A DNA stretch of 64,000 nt from Arthrobacter cavernae. GTDB taxonomy: Bacteria; Actinomycetota; Actinomycetes; Actinomycetales; Micrococcaceae. Made by a program: the position numbers and the translations under genes. The stretch covers positions 1-64,000 of the forward strand of contig NZ_JAFNLL010000015.1 of NCBI RefSeq assembly GCF_017368795.1, given 5' to 3'. The notes below the pieces were generated by a model. That model searched no databases and had not been told where the DNA came from. It saw only the letters and a program-made list of their open reading frames with translations. Of the stretch, positions 9,472 through 20,786 are shown piece after piece (within the stretch, counting starts at the first letter, position 1; each line of letters begins with the position of its first letter).

Positions 9472-10029
9472 TTAGTCGGCCGAAACCACGATGTGGCGGC
9501 CGGCGCCTTCGCCTTCGGACTCGGAGATAAATCCGAGGTCGGCGACGGCGTCGTGAACGATCTTGCGCTCGTAGGCGCTCATCGGTTCGAGGGCAACGGC
9601 GGCGCCGCTTTCCTTGACCTTCGCGACGGCGTCCTCGGCTATCTGCTGCAGCACGCCTGCGCGTTCCTTGCGGTAGCCGTTGATGTCCAGCACCAGGCGT
9701 GAGCGGTTCTCGGTGGCCGAGAGAACGGACAGGCGGGCCAGTTCCTGGAGGGCTTCCAAAACTTCGCCGTCGCGTCCTACCAGGCGGTCCAGGGCAGCGG
9801 ACTCTTCGTCGGCGCCGATCGAGATGTAGGTGCGGCCGTTGCGGACCTCGATGTCGATGTCGCCATCGATGTCGGCAATGTCCAGCAGTTCCTCGAGGTA
9901 GTCCGCGGCGATGTCGCCTTCCTCTTCCAGGCGGCTGGCGCCCTTGGAGGTTCCGGTGGTCTCTTCCTCGGTGCCTTCGTGGTCTTCGATGACCTCGGCC
10001 GATACTTCTTCGGTGCTCTCAGCAGACAT
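9472..10029 (-). CDS. jag: KH-R3H RNA-binding protein Jag/KhpB
   Basis: This 185-residue protein has a very acidic N-terminus, a KH-type domain (DYLEELLDIADIDGDIDIEV) and a C-terminal R3H domain (PMSAYERKIVHDAVADL, then SEGEGAGRHIVV). Family members (Jag, KhpB, EloR) bind RNA and affect cell elongation, and in actinobacteria the gene is regularly cotranscribed with yidC. The ATG overlaps the yidC stop codon by one base (TAATG), implying translational coupling. Confidence 0.93.
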   Translation of the reverse strand: MSAESTEEVSAEVIEDHEGTEEETTGTSKGASRLEEEGDIAADYLEELLDIADIDGDIDIEVRNGRTYISIGADEESAALDRLVGRDGEVLEALQELARLSVLSATENRSRLVLDINGYRKERAGVLQQIAEDAVAKVKESGAAVALEPMSAYERKIVHDAVADLGFISESEGEGAGRHIVVSAD

Positions 10030-11000
10030 TACTTCTTCTTCCTGTTTTTGCGTTGGGGCTGGGTGCGCTGAACCTTGGTTTCGGCCACGACGGCCGTGGC
10101 GGCCTCATCGTCGGCCTTCTTGGCGCCCAGAAGTGGAATGGCCGGCAGGCCCTTGGCGGCACGGCGCTCGGCCAGTGCCTTGGCGGCGGGTGAGCCGGGA
10201 GTCGGCATGCGCCGGATGACGAAGAACTGCTGTCCCATGGTCCACAGGTTGGTGGTGGTCCAGTAGATAAGGACACCGATGGGGAAGTTGATGCCACCGA
10301 TACCGAACACAAGCGGCAGGATGTATAGCATCATCTTCTGCTGGCGCATGAACGGGCTGGCCATGGCCTCTTCGGACATGTTCTTGGCCATGATCTGCTT
10401 CTGGGTAATGAACTGCGACGCCGTCATGGCCAGGATCATCACGATCGAAAGCGTCCACACGGCCACCACGTTGCCGCCCGGAGGCGTGCCATGGAGCAGG
10501 GTTGCCGACAGGGGGGCACCAAAAATACTCGAATCATCGAACTGGACCACTTGCTCGTGGCTCATGGCGCCCATGGTCTTGCCCTGGTTGCGGGCGGCTG
10601 TGATGCCGGACAGCACCTGGAAGAGCGCGAAGAAGAACGGCATCTGGATCAGCATCGGCAAGCAGGCAGAGAACGGGTTGGTTCCGTGCTTCTTGTACAT
10701 GGCCATCTGTTCCTGCGCCATGGCCTGGCGGGAGAGCTGGTCGGTCTTGCCCTTGTACTTGTCCTGCAGCTTCTTCAGGTCCGGCTGCAGGAGCTGCATG
10801 CCACGCTGCGCCTTGATCTGCTTGACGAACACCGGGATCAGGGCGGCCCGGATCACCAGCACCAGTCCGATGATGGACAGGGTCCACGTCCAACCGGAAG
10901 CCTCCGGCAGACCGATGAAGCTCAAGCCCTCATGGAAGCCAACCATGATGATTGACACCAGCCACTTGAACGGAAACATGATTGTTTCAAAGAAGTCCAT
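10029..11000 (-). CDS. yidC: Membrane protein insertase YidC
   Basis: YidC inserts and folds inner-membrane proteins, alone or with SecYEG. The 323-residue product has the YidC/Oxa1 core. A first membrane segment lies near residues 35-55, with the basic R in VIRAALIPV expected in the hydrophilic groove. The cytoplasmic loop is LQPDLKKLQDKYKGK...MYKKHGTNPFSACLP, followed by further hydrophobic segments to FPIGVLIYWTTTNLW. The tail is basic and ends in KNRKKK, as in many Gram-positive YidC proteins. It follows yidD by 17 bp. Confidence 0.96.
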   Translation of the reverse strand: MDFFETIMFPFKWLVSIIMVGFHEGLSFIGLPEASGWTWTLSIIGLVLVIRAALIPVFVKQIKAQRGMQLLQPDLKKLQDKYKGKTDQLSRQAMAQEQMAMYKKHGTNPFSACLPMLIQMPFFFALFQVLSGITAARNQGKTMGAMSHEQVVQFDDSSIFGAPLSATLLHGTPPGGNVVAVWTLSIVMILAMTASQFITQKQIMAKNMSEEAMASPFMRQQKMMLYILPLVFGIGGINFPIGVLIYWTTTNLWTMGQQFFVIRRMPTPGSPAAKALAERRAAKGLPAIPLLGAKKADDEAATAVVAETKVQRTQPQRKNRKKK

Positions 11001-11017
11001 ACGATATCCCTATTTCG

Positions 11018-11410
11018 TCAGGCCGCTGAGCGGCCTTCTTCATCAGTCTGAGCAGCCAGGAACAGGTCCGGATTGTTCAGTACAACAATTGTGGGGGTCT
11101 TGCCCTCGGGCCAGCGGCGGTGTCCGGCGGGGACGTGGTCCACGCCGCCAGAGTTCCACGGGTGGCATTTGGCGAGCCTCGTGGCTGCAAGCCAGCTTCC
11201 CTTCACGGCGCCGTGCACCGTCACTGCTTCAAGGGCATAGGCCGAGCAGGAGGGAAAGAAACGGCAGACCTGGCCGTACAGGGGCGAAACGACCTTGCGG
11301 TACGTCTTCAGCAGAAGAATGAGGATGTTGCGCGGCAGGTCCCAAAGGAAGCCGCCAATGATTTTGGGCATGCCAACAGAGGGGACGACGGCGGTGCTTA
11401 CGTCATGCAC
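11018..11410 (-). CDS. yidD: Membrane protein insertion efficiency factor YidD
   Basis: YidD is a small membrane-associated protein that helps YidC-dependent insertion. The 130-residue product has the family core LIKTYRKVVSPLYG-like (here LLLKTYRKVVSPLYGQVCRF), FFPSCSAYALEAVTVHG and the ending CHPWNSGGVDHVP. The N-terminal 20 residues before GGFLWDLPRN are extra, so a later start is possible. It overlaps the end of rnpA by 8 bp. Confidence 0.94.
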   Translation of the reverse strand: MHDVSTAVVPSVGMPKIIGGFLWDLPRNILILLLKTYRKVVSPLYGQVCRFFPSCSAYALEAVTVHGAVKGSWLAATRLAKCHPWNSGGVDHVPAGHRRWPEGKTPTIVVLNNPDLFLAAQTDEEGRSAA

Positions 11411-11813
11411 GCGGTGTCCCTTCCGTAGTGGTGCCGTGGTTGTCCGGCGCAGTGTTGCGCGGAACGGATCCGTGCAGACGCTTCGTCGTCACTGCCAGTG
11501 CGGCGTTGTAGTCAGAGAGCAGCTGCTCCCAACTTGCAGTTGCAGCGGCAGGCAGGGCCCGGACCACGACCGCAAGGCCGGTTCCATGCTCGTGCAACGA
11601 CATTGCACCTGCTTCTCTCAGTCTCCTCTTAACGAGGTTCCTGGTCACAGCGTTCCCGACGGCTTTGGAGACAATGAAGCCGATTCGACTCGGCTCCGCG
11701 GCACCGATAGGTGCCGTATATAACACTAAGTTCCGGCGTCCATTGCGGACGCCGGAACGTACAGTTGTTGAAAAGTCGGTAGACGTCCGGAGACGGTTAG
11801 AGGTGGCTAGCAC
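11403..11813 (-). CDS. rnpA: Ribonuclease P protein component
   Basis: RnpA is the protein subunit of RNase P, which trims the 5' ends of tRNA precursors. The 136-residue product has the start MLATSNRLRTSTDF, then RIGFIVSKAVGNAVTRN and the signature RNLVKRRLREA, which contacts the catalytic RNA. The gene lies 41 bp after rpmH, the near-universal rpmH-rnpA pairing at bacterial origins. Confidence 0.96.
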   Translation of the reverse strand: MLATSNRLRTSTDFSTTVRSGVRNGRRNLVLYTAPIGAAEPSRIGFIVSKAVGNAVTRNLVKRRLREAGAMSLHEHGTGLAVVVRALPAAATASWEQLLSDYNAALAVTTKRLHGSVPRNTAPDNHGTTTEGTPRA

Positions 11814-11854
11814 CGTCGAACCCGCATAAGGACCCTGCTCGACAAGTCAGTTAT

Positions 11855-11992
11855 TTACGCCGACAGTTCGACGCGGCCCTTGCCACGGCGGGCAGCCAGG
11901 ATGGCGCGGCCGGCACGGGTGCGCATACGAAGGCGGAAGCCATGCTTCTTTGCCCGACGGCGGTTATTCGGCTGAAAAGTCCGCTTGCTCAC
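11855..11992 (-). CDS. rpmH: 50S ribosomal protein L34
   Basis: This 45-residue, very basic protein is read from a GTG at 11990-11992: [19 protein letters not shown], then [17 protein letters not shown] and the end KGRVELSA. Length and sequence are those of L34. It heads the minus-strand unit rpmH-rnpA-yidD-yidC-jag and faces away from dnaA across the origin region. Confidence 0.97.
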   Translation of the reverse strand: MSKRTFQPNNRRRAKKHGFRLRMRTRAGRAILAARRGKGRVELSA

Positions 11993-12457
11993 GTTAGTTA
12001 CTCCAGTGGATCAAAGGTGCGCCCACCCGATCAAAAGGGGAAGAACTGGCCGACGCTGAGTTTTGTATATGTCTGCTGACGCGGCACACCGCACGCTGGG
12101 CGTACGGAGATACAACTGGTCACAAAAGCGGACACAAAGGACTTCACAACGTTAGGGCAAAAATGCCCTCCCAGTCAAACCGGAAGCCCCCGGGCCGACT
12201 GTCCACAACTGTGGCTAACCATGGGCCGCCGCCTGTGGATGAAGTGGCTCACAGCCCGGCATTCAGAACCACAATGGTGTAATTATCCACAAGCAACTTC
12301 CCAGCTATCTTCTGGCGTTTCCATCCCCTAGAGTGGCTCAGTAGCCCGTTGTCCACGCGCTGTGCATAACTCTGTGGATTAGTCCCGGAATCCAAGCCCT
12401 GAAGTGGACGCGTCAGCTGCCAGCATCGCAGGCAAGCAAGCATTTAGGAACCCATTC
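11993..12457. promoter_or_regulatory. rpmH-dnaA intergenic region with DnaA boxes
   Basis: The 465-bp gap contains no gene and must hold the divergent promoters of rpmH and dnaA. DnaA-box-like nonamers are TGTGGATGA (12234), TTATCCACA (12283, exact), TTGTCCACG (12349) and TGTGGATTA (12373). An upstream cluster of this kind is consistent with dnaA autoregulation or with one half of a bipartite origin. Confidence 0.7.
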
Positions 12458-13879
12458 ATGACAGTAGACGAAGCAAACCACGCCAATACTGTCGGAAGTT
12501 CCTGGCGACGGGTGCTGAGCCTGCTGGAACAGGATGAGCGGGTCACCCCCCGGCAGCGCGGTTTCGTCATCCTCGCCCAGGCACAGGGCCTGATCGGCTC
12601 AACTCTTCTGGTTGCCGTCCCCAACGAACTCACCCGCGAGGTACTCCAGACCCAGGTCAAGGACGCGCTCGACGACGCCCTCCGCAGTGTCTTCTCCGAC
12701 GACATCCGCTGCGCGATCGACGTCGACACCGATCTCGTGCCGCTCCACCAAGAGCCGGAAACCGTCGTCGAGCTTTCCGCAGTGCCTGACCTCGCCGCGG
12801 AACCGAAGCCGCAGCCGACTCCGCCGAGCACCTCGCATGAATTCGGCCGGCTGAACCCGAAGTACATCTTCGATACCTTCGTGATCGGTTCCTCCAACCG
12901 CTTCGCCCACGCGGCCGCCGTCGCCGTCGCCGAAGCACCGGCCAAGGCGTACAACCCTCTGTTCATCTACGGCGACTCCGGACTGGGCAAGACCCACCTG
13001 CTGCACGCGATCGGCCACTACGCCCGGCGGCTCTACAGCGGCATCCGGGTCCGCTACGTCAATTCCGAAGAGTTCACCAACGACTTCATCAACTCGATCC
13101 GTGACGACGAAGGCACCAGCTTCAAGACCACGTACCGCAACGTGGATGTGCTGCTGATCGACGACATCCAGTTCCTGGCAGGCAAGGACCGGACGCAGGA
13201 AGAGTTCTTCCACACCTTCAACGCCCTGCACAACGCCAACAAGCAGGTTGTCATCACCTCGGACCAGCCGCCCAAGATGCTGGCCGGCTTCGAGGACCGC
13301 ATGACCTCGCGCTTCGAGTGGGGCCTGCTGACGGACATCCAGCCGCCGGAGCTCGAGACCCGCATCGCGATCCTGCGCAAGAAGGGCCTCAGCGAAGGAC
13401 TCTCCGCGCCGGACGACGCCCTGGAGTACATCGCGTCCAAGATCTCCAGCAACATCCGCGAACTTGAAGGCGCCCTCATCCGCGTCACGGCGTTCGCCAG
13501 CCTGAACCGCCAGCCCGTGGATGTTGCCCTCGCCGAGATGGTCCTCAAGGACCTCATCACCGACGACGGCGCCCAGGAGATCACCGCCAAGCAGATCCTC
13601 GACCAGACGGCGGACTACTTCAAGCTCAGCATGGAGGAGCTCTGCAGCAAGTCCCGCACCCGCACCCTGGTGACCGCACGGCAGATCGCCATGTACCTCT
13701 GCCGCGAGCTGACGGACATGTCCCTGCCGAAGATCGGTCAGGAGCTGGGTGGGCGCGACCACACCACCGTCATCCACGCGGACCGCAAGATCCGCGAGCT
13801 GATGGCCGAGCGACGTGTGATCTACAACCAGGTCACCGAACTGACCAACCGCATCAAACAGCAGCAGCGGAACTCCTGA
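12458..13879 (+). CDS. dnaA: Chromosomal replication initiator protein DnaA
   Basis: DnaA binds nonamer boxes at oriC, unwinds the origin and loads the helicase. The ATG at 12458 (473 aa, [16 protein letters not shown]) was chosen over an in-frame GTG at 12404 because AGGAA precedes it and the product then begins directly with domain I. Domain I covers residues 1-90, followed by a Pro/Glu-rich linker. The AAA+ domain has Walker [10 protein letters not shown] near residue 172 and Walker [13 protein letters not shown]. The C-terminal domain IV has the box-recognition signature [15 protein letters not shown]. Box clusters lie on both sides. Confidence 0.98.
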   Translation: MTVDEANHANTVGSSWRRVLSLLEQDERVTPRQRGFVILAQAQGLIGSTLLVAVPNELTREVLQTQVKDALDDALRSVFSDDIRCAIDVDTDLVPLHQEPETVVELSAVPDLAAEPKPQPTPPSTSHEFGRLNPKYIFDTFVIGSSNRFAHAAAVAVAEAPAKAYNPLFIYGDSGLGKTHLLHAIGHYARRLYSGIRVRYVNSEEFTNDFINSIRDDEGTSFKTTYRNVDVLLIDDIQFLAGKDRTQEEFFHTFNALHNANKQVVITSDQPPKMLAGFEDRMTSRFEWGLLTDIQPPELETRIAILRKKGLSEGLSAPDDALEYIASKISSNIRELEGALIRVTAFASLNRQPVDVALAEMVLKDLITDDGAQEITAKQILDQTADYFKLSMEELCSKSRTRTLVTARQIAMYLCRELTDMSLPKIGQELGGRDHTTVIHADRKIRELMAERRVIYNQVTELTNRIKQQQRNS

Positions 13880-14420
13880 ATCCACAGCACGGCCGCCACG
13901 ACGTGCCTTATTAACAGGCATATGTGGATAAGCCTGTGGATACTTAAGGGGACAAGCGTGGTTAATGGGCTTAAAACCCTTAAGCCGTCTGTGGATCGTT
14001 AAAAACTGGCCTGATGGTTGTCCCCATCCACACCCTGTTTAAAACCCAGTTAACGCACATCTCGTGAACAGGGCTTAACCGCGGAACGGCGCGTCGAAAC
14101 AGGGTTATCCACAGTTTCCACAGCAGTTATTAACACTACGAATCCCAAAAAAATGAAATTCCCTCAAATAACAATCTCCCTCTCCCTCCCACCGGGCCAG
14201 CCAGCGGCCGTGCCGGAGCACCGGCCGAAGCCTTGGGGATGGGTTAATCGCGGATCTTCCGGCTAAGCTGTCAGCAGCGCTCCCATCCCTGGGTCTGTTT
14301 TGTGGTTCGCACGGCGTTGACCATGCAGCTTCCGGTGCCGGAGCGCGACGATTTTGACGGGTTCCAAACAGGGATCCGCGGTGTGGACATGGCAGCAGCA
14401 ATGAAAGGCGGCACCCTTCC
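13880..14420. other. oriC: Probable replication origin oriC (dnaA-dnaN intergenic region)
   Basis: The 541-bp gap is AT-richer than its surroundings and has DnaA boxes TGTGGATAA (13923), TGTGGATAC (13935), TGTGGATCG (13990), TTGTCCCCA (14018) and TTATCCACA (14105), plus looser copies such as TTTCCACAG. Short AT tracts (TTAAAAACT, TTATTAACAC, AAAAAAATGAAATT near 14148) could serve as the unwinding element. The dnaA-dnaN gap is the established oriC location in actinobacteria. The exact unwinding site is inference. The dnaN promoter must lie in the right part. Confidence 0.85.
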
Positions 14421-15545
14421 GTGAAGTTCAGAGTCGAACGGGACGTCCTGGCAGAAGCCGTAACCTGGACCGCCCGATCGTTGTCTCCGCGGCCGCCTGT
14501 TCCGGTGCTCTCGGGTCTTCTCCTCAAGGCTGAAGCCGGCACAGTCAGCCTCTCGAGCTTTGACTACGAGACCTCCGCACGCCTGGAAATCCCGGCTGAC
14601 ATCACCACCGAAGGCACCATCCTGGTCTCCGGCCGCCTGCTCGCAGACATCTGCCGCAGCCTGCCCTCCGCCCCGGTGGACGTCGAGACCGACGGCACCA
14701 AAGTCACGCTGAGCTGCCGCCGAAGCAGCTTCCACCTGGCCACCATGCCGGAGTCCGAATACCCGGCCCTTCCGGCCATGCCGGAAATCAGCGGAACGCT
14801 GCCCGGTGACGCCTTTGCCCAGGCCGTTTCCCAGGTAATCATCGCGGCCAGCAAGGATGACACCCTGCCGATCCTCACCGGTGTCCGGATGGAGATCGAG
14901 GACGACATGATCACCCTCCTGGCAACGGACCGTTACCGGCTCGCCATGCGCGAAGTGCCCTGGAAGCCTGTCACTCCGGGCATTTCCACGAGTGCCCTCG
15001 TAAAGTCCAAGACCCTCAACGAAGTGGCCAAGACCCTTGGTGGCAGCGGTGACATTCACCTCGCCATCGCCAACGACGACAGCCGGTTGATCGGCTTCGA
15101 AAGCGGCGGACGCACCACCACCTCGCTGCTGGTGGACGGCGACTACCCCAAGATCCGCTCGCTGTTCCCGGATTCCACGCCGATCCACGCCACCGTGCAG
15201 ACCCAGGAACTCGTGGAAGCCGTCCGGCGCGTGTCCCTCGTGGCTGAGCGCAACACCCCCGTCCGCCTAGCCTTCACCCAGGGGCTCCTGAACCTCGACG
15301 CCGGTACCGGCGAAGACGCCCAGGCCTCCGAAGAACTCGAAGCCCAGCTATCCGGTGACGACATCACCGTGGCCTTCAACCCGCACTACCTGGTGGAGGG
15401 CCTGAGCGTCATCGAAACCAAATACGTCAGGTTCTCCTTCACCACTGCGCCCAAGCCGGCCATGATCACTGCCCAGGCCGAGGCCGACGGCAACGACCAG
15501 GGCGACTACCGTTACCTCGTCATGCCGGTCCGCCTCCCCAACTAG
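14421..15545 (+). CDS. dnaN: DNA polymerase III beta subunit (sliding clamp)
   Basis: The beta clamp dimer encircles DNA and tethers the polymerase. The 374-residue product has three repeated clamp folds: it begins MKFRVERDVLAEAVTWTARS, has LPILTGVRMEIEDD at the start of the second domain, LLATDRYRLAMREV, and the C-terminal segment ending YRYLVMPVRLPN, the usual clamp ending that forms part of the partner-binding pocket. It starts 541 bp after dnaA and is followed by gnd after 38 bp. Confidence 0.98.
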   Translation: MKFRVERDVLAEAVTWTARSLSPRPPVPVLSGLLLKAEAGTVSLSSFDYETSARLEIPADITTEGTILVSGRLLADICRSLPSAPVDVETDGTKVTLSCRRSSFHLATMPESEYPALPAMPEISGTLPGDAFAQAVSQVIIAASKDDTLPILTGVRMEIEDDMITLLATDRYRLAMREVPWKPVTPGISTSALVKSKTLNEVAKTLGGSGDIHLAIANDDSRLIGFESGGRTTTSLLVDGDYPKIRSLFPDSTPIHATVQTQELVEAVRRVSLVAERNTPVRLAFTQGLLNLDAGTGEDAQASEELEAQLSGDDITVAFNPHYLVEGLSVIETKYVRFSFTTAPKPAMITAQAEADGNDQGDYRYLVMPVRLPN

Positions 15546-15583
15546 CCGGGGCCACTCCACCAACGCAGAAAAGAGTTCACACC

Positions 15584-16468
15584 GTGCACATCGGACTGAT
15601 CGGCCTTGGAAAAATGGGTTTCAACATGCGGGAACGCATGCGAAACGGCGGCATTGAAGTCACGGGCTACGACCGCAACCCGGACATCACCGACGTCGCC
15701 TCCGTGGATGAACTCATCACCGCGCTTCCGACGCCACGGCTGGTCTGGGTCATGGTTCCGGCCGGCGACATCACCGATGCGGTGGTCACCGAACTCGGCG
15801 CCAAGCTCAGCCCCGGCGACCTCGTGATCGACGGCGGCAACTCGCGCTTCACCGAAGACCAGAAACACGCTGCTGCACTGGCCGAGAAGGGCATCCGCTT
15901 CGCCGACTGCGGCGTCTCCGGCGGGGTCTGGGGCCTCCAGAACGGCTACGGCCTCATGGCCGGCGGCGCAGACGAGGACATCGCCCTGGCCATGCCGGTG
16001 TTCGACGCCCTCCGCCCCGAAGGCGACCGCGCCGACAGCTTTGTGCACGTGGGCGGCGTCGGCGCAGGCCACTACGCCAAGATGGTCCACAACGGCATCG
16101 AGTACGGCCTGATGCAGGCCTACGCCGAAGGCTACGAACTACTCGCCGCCAAGGACATCGTCAAGGACCTCCCCGGCACGTTCCGCGCCTGGCAAAAGGG
16201 AACCGTGGTGCGCTCCTGGCTGCTGGACCTCATGGTCAAGGCCCTCGACGAGGATCCGGGCCTGGCATCGATCGATGACTACGTGGAAGACTCCGGCGAA
16301 GGCCGCTGGACCGTGGAGGAAGCCATCGCCAACGCAGTCCCGGCACCGGCCATCACGGCCGCGCTCTTTGCACGGTTCTCGTCCCGCGAGGACAGCTCCC
16401 CGGCCATGAAGATGGTCTCGGCGCTGCGCCATCAGTTCGGCGGCCACGCCACGCGTCCGGCCAGCTAG
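15584..16468 (+). CDS. gnd: 6-phosphogluconate dehydrogenase, decarboxylating (short form)
   Basis: The enzyme oxidises 6-phosphogluconate to ribulose-5-phosphate and CO2 in the pentose phosphate pathway. Starting at a GTG, the 294-residue product has the Rossmann motif GLIGLGKMGFNM, then VIDGGNSRF, the catalytic-region segment CGVSGGVWGLQNGYGLMAGG and VHNGIEYGLMQAYAEGYELL. At about 300 residues it belongs to the short, NAD-preferring type rather than the 470-residue form. A gnd between dnaN and recF is a known actinobacterial arrangement. Confidence 0.94.
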   Translation: MHIGLIGLGKMGFNMRERMRNGGIEVTGYDRNPDITDVASVDELITALPTPRLVWVMVPAGDITDAVVTELGAKLSPGDLVIDGGNSRFTEDQKHAAALAEKGIRFADCGVSGGVWGLQNGYGLMAGGADEDIALAMPVFDALRPEGDRADSFVHVGGVGAGHYAKMVHNGIEYGLMQAYAEGYELLAAKDIVKDLPGTFRAWQKGTVVRSWLLDLMVKALDEDPGLASIDDYVEDSGEGRWTVEEAIANAVPAPAITAALFARFSSREDSSPAMKMVSALRHQFGGHATRPAS

Positions 16469-16491
16469 GCCGCGGGAGTCCAGCAGCAGGC

Positions 16492-17697
16492 GTGTACCTA
16501 GAACATCTTTCGCTCACCGATTTCCGCAGCTATGCGCAGGTCGACCTGAAGCTCGGCCCCGGCGTCACCGTCCTGGTGGGAGCCAACGGCATCGGCAAGA
16601 CGAACCTCATGGAAGCCATCGGCTACCTGGCAAGCCTCAGTTCGCACCGCGTCAGCACGGACGGGCCGCTGCTGCGCTTCGGAACTGAGCGCGCCCTGAT
16701 CCGGGCCAAGCTGGTCCGCGGCGAACAGTCAACGGTGATCGAACTCGAAATCAACGCCGGCCGGGCCAACCGCGGGCGCATCAACCGAGGCAATCCGGTA
16801 CGTGCCCGGGACCTCCTGGGCATCTGCCAGACCGTGCTGTTTGCCCCCGAGGACCTCGCCCTGGTCAAGGGCGATCCGTCCAACCGGCGGCGTTTCCTTG
16901 ATGAACTCCTGGTCAGCCTTGTGCCGCGGCATGCAGCCACCCGCAGCGACTACGACCGTGTGCTCAAACAGCGCAATGCCCTGCTGAAATCCGCCCGCGC
17001 CGGAAAATTCTCGGCCAGCCACGAGGCCACCCTTGAGGTGTGGGACCAGCACATGGCGCGCGCCGGGGCCGAGCTGCTGCACGCCCGCCTGGAGCTCGTG
17101 GAGCGGCTTCGCCCGCACCTGGACAGCGCGTACGCCAAGCTCACGGACGGTTCCAAAACGGCCGGCGCCGTGTACCGCTCCACGATCCAAGGCGTCCTCG
17201 ACGACGACGGCGGCCCGGCCGAGCGCCCGGACGACCACTCCCCGGCACCTTCGGCGTCGGTGGAGGACCTCCGGCTGCTGTCCGTGGAGCAGCTTACCGA
17301 GCGCTATGTCCAGGCCTTCGCGGCGTCCCGCCGCAGGGAACTGGAGCGCGGGATTTCGCTGGTCGGCCCGCACCGCGACGAGCTCGAACTGGTCCTTGGC
17401 GAGGCCCCTGCCAAGGGTTACGCCTCGCACGGCGAAACCTGGTCCATGTGCCTGGCCCTGAGGCTTGCCTCCTACTACGTGATGCTGGATGACACCAGGA
17501 CCGGCGGCACCGCCCCGATCCTGATTCTGGACGACGTGTTCGCCGAACTGGATGTGCAGCGGCGGCGTAAACTGGCAGCAATAGTTGCCGGAGCCGAACA
17601 GGTCCTGGTGACAGCCGCCGTCGACGCCGACATCCCGGAGGAGCTGGCCGGACGGCGCGTAACCGTTGTTCCGGGAGGCATCGATGGCGAAGGATAG
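16492..17697 (+). CDS. recF: DNA replication and repair protein RecF
   Basis: RecF is an SMC-like ATPase that directs RecA loading at single-strand gaps. The 401-residue product starts at a GTG (MYLEHLSLTDFRSYAQV). Walker A is GANGIGKTNLMEAIGYL, the signature motif is SLVGPHRDELEL and Walker B is ILILDDVFAELD. It ends inside the first codons of dciA (14-bp overlap), so the two are translationally linked. Confidence 0.97.
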   Translation: MYLEHLSLTDFRSYAQVDLKLGPGVTVLVGANGIGKTNLMEAIGYLASLSSHRVSTDGPLLRFGTERALIRAKLVRGEQSTVIELEINAGRANRGRINRGNPVRARDLLGICQTVLFAPEDLALVKGDPSNRRRFLDELLVSLVPRHAATRSDYDRVLKQRNALLKSARAGKFSASHEATLEVWDQHMARAGAELLHARLELVERLRPHLDSAYAKLTDGSKTAGAVYRSTIQGVLDDDGGPAERPDDHSPAPSASVEDLRLLSVEQLTERYVQAFAASRRRELERGISLVGPHRDELELVLGEAPAKGYASHGETWSMCLALRLASYYVMLDDTRTGGTAPILILDDVFAELDVQRRRKLAAIVAGAEQVLVTAAVDADIPEELAGRRVTVVPGGIDGEG

Positions 17698-18238
17698 CCG
17701 CGACGGACTCCAGCCCGGCCGGGAACCGGACGAAATCGACGCCGCCCAGGCCGCGCTGAACCGCATGCGCGACGCCGCCACGGCCCGTGGCGAAGTCCGG
17801 CAGCGCGCCCCGCGTTCCGGGGCAGCGCCCAAGCGGAAGGGCCTGCGGGATACCCGCGGCTTCACCCAGTTCCATGGCAGCGGCCGGGATCCCTTGGGCC
17901 TGGGCAAGGTGGTGGGCCGGCTCGTGGCCGAACGCGGCTGGACCTCGCCGGTGGCCGTGGGCTCCGTCATGGCGGAATGGGACACCCTGGTGGGCCCGGA
18001 AATCTCGGCCCACTGCACCCCGGAAAGTTTCACGGACACCACCCTTCATGTGCGCTGCGATTCCACGGCCTGGGCCACCCAGCTCCGGCTGCTGAGCATG
18101 AGCCTGCTGGAGATGTTCCGCAAGGAACTGGGCGACGGCGTGGTCACGAGCATCCAGGTTCTTGGCCCCTCGGCGCCGAGCTGGCGCAAGGGCGGCCGCA
18201 GCGTCAACGGCCGCGGCCCCCGCGACACCTACGGCTGA
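17684..18238 (+). CDS. dciA: DciA-type replicative helicase loader (DUF721)
   Basis: The actinobacterial DUF721 protein next to recF is DciA, known to assist loading of the replicative helicase. The ATG at 17684 lies inside recF and is preceded by GGGAGG. The 184-residue product has a charged, disordered N-terminal half (to about residue 60, basic with RKGLRDTRGF). The DUF721 domain follows, with WDTLVGPEISAHCTPESF, LHVRCDSTAWATQLRLL and the weak KH-like ending VTSIQVLGPSAPSW. It is basic overall, consistent with DNA binding. Confidence 0.9.
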   Translation: MAKDSRDGLQPGREPDEIDAAQAALNRMRDAATARGEVRQRAPRSGAAPKRKGLRDTRGFTQFHGSGRDPLGLGKVVGRLVAERGWTSPVAVGSVMAEWDTLVGPEISAHCTPESFTDTTLHVRCDSTAWATQLRLLSMSLLEMFRKELGDGVVTSIQVLGPSAPSWRKGGRSVNGRGPRDTYG

Positions 18239-18647
18239 GGCATCCCGGGGGAAGACGCGTTCCGCGCCGGACGCGGTGCCGCCGTCGTCGGCCGAACCTG
18301 CCGCTGGCTGGACGCCGTGCAGGGCGATTCAACGCCCCCGGGCCGTATAGGCACCCAGCTGACCCACTAAAGGGCCCTTCCAGCGGGGGCCAGCGGCCTC
18401 CCAAGGGCACTTTCCCAGTCCGTCTGGCCCCGTATTGGCGGGGAAAAGCCCTATTTCACGGTAGAATCGGCATAGATAACTGGGCGCCGGTGCAACGTTG
18501 ACGGAGTCGGATTTCCAGAAGATGGGATCGGATCACCAGCCAACCGAGGCATCGGCGCTATCAGTCACGTCCCTGTTGGCGCCCGCGGTTCACTGCGGGC
18601 AGATCCGGGAACGGCCATCATCGAGTACAGAGGAGTCGAAAGCGCCT
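18239..18647. promoter_or_regulatory. gyrB upstream region with possible promoter
   Basis: The 409-bp gap after dciA has no supported gene. A TAGAAT hexamer at 18462-18467, preceded by CGG, is a reasonable extended -10 element. TTGGCG at 18436 could be a -35 element, but the 20-bp spacing is long. Transcription from here would leave a leader of about 180 bases. The same frame as gyrB is open back to 18498, but the extension does not look like GyrB. Confidence 0.35.
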
Positions 18648-20726
<2,079 letters not shown>

Positions 20727-20786
20727 CGGCTGGCGCCGACGAAGTAGTCCTGGACCGACATATACCTGAAACGGAAAACATAGACA

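Noticed and set aside
12599-13921. A 440-codon minus-strand frame opposite dnaA
   Set aside because: It lies wholly antisense to DnaA, whose motifs are clear, and the product is a Val/Asp/Gly-rich shadow.
18498-18647. A 50-codon N-terminal extension of GyrB
   Set aside because: It is unlike GyrB proteins, and a GTG with an upstream AGAGGAG follows at 18648.
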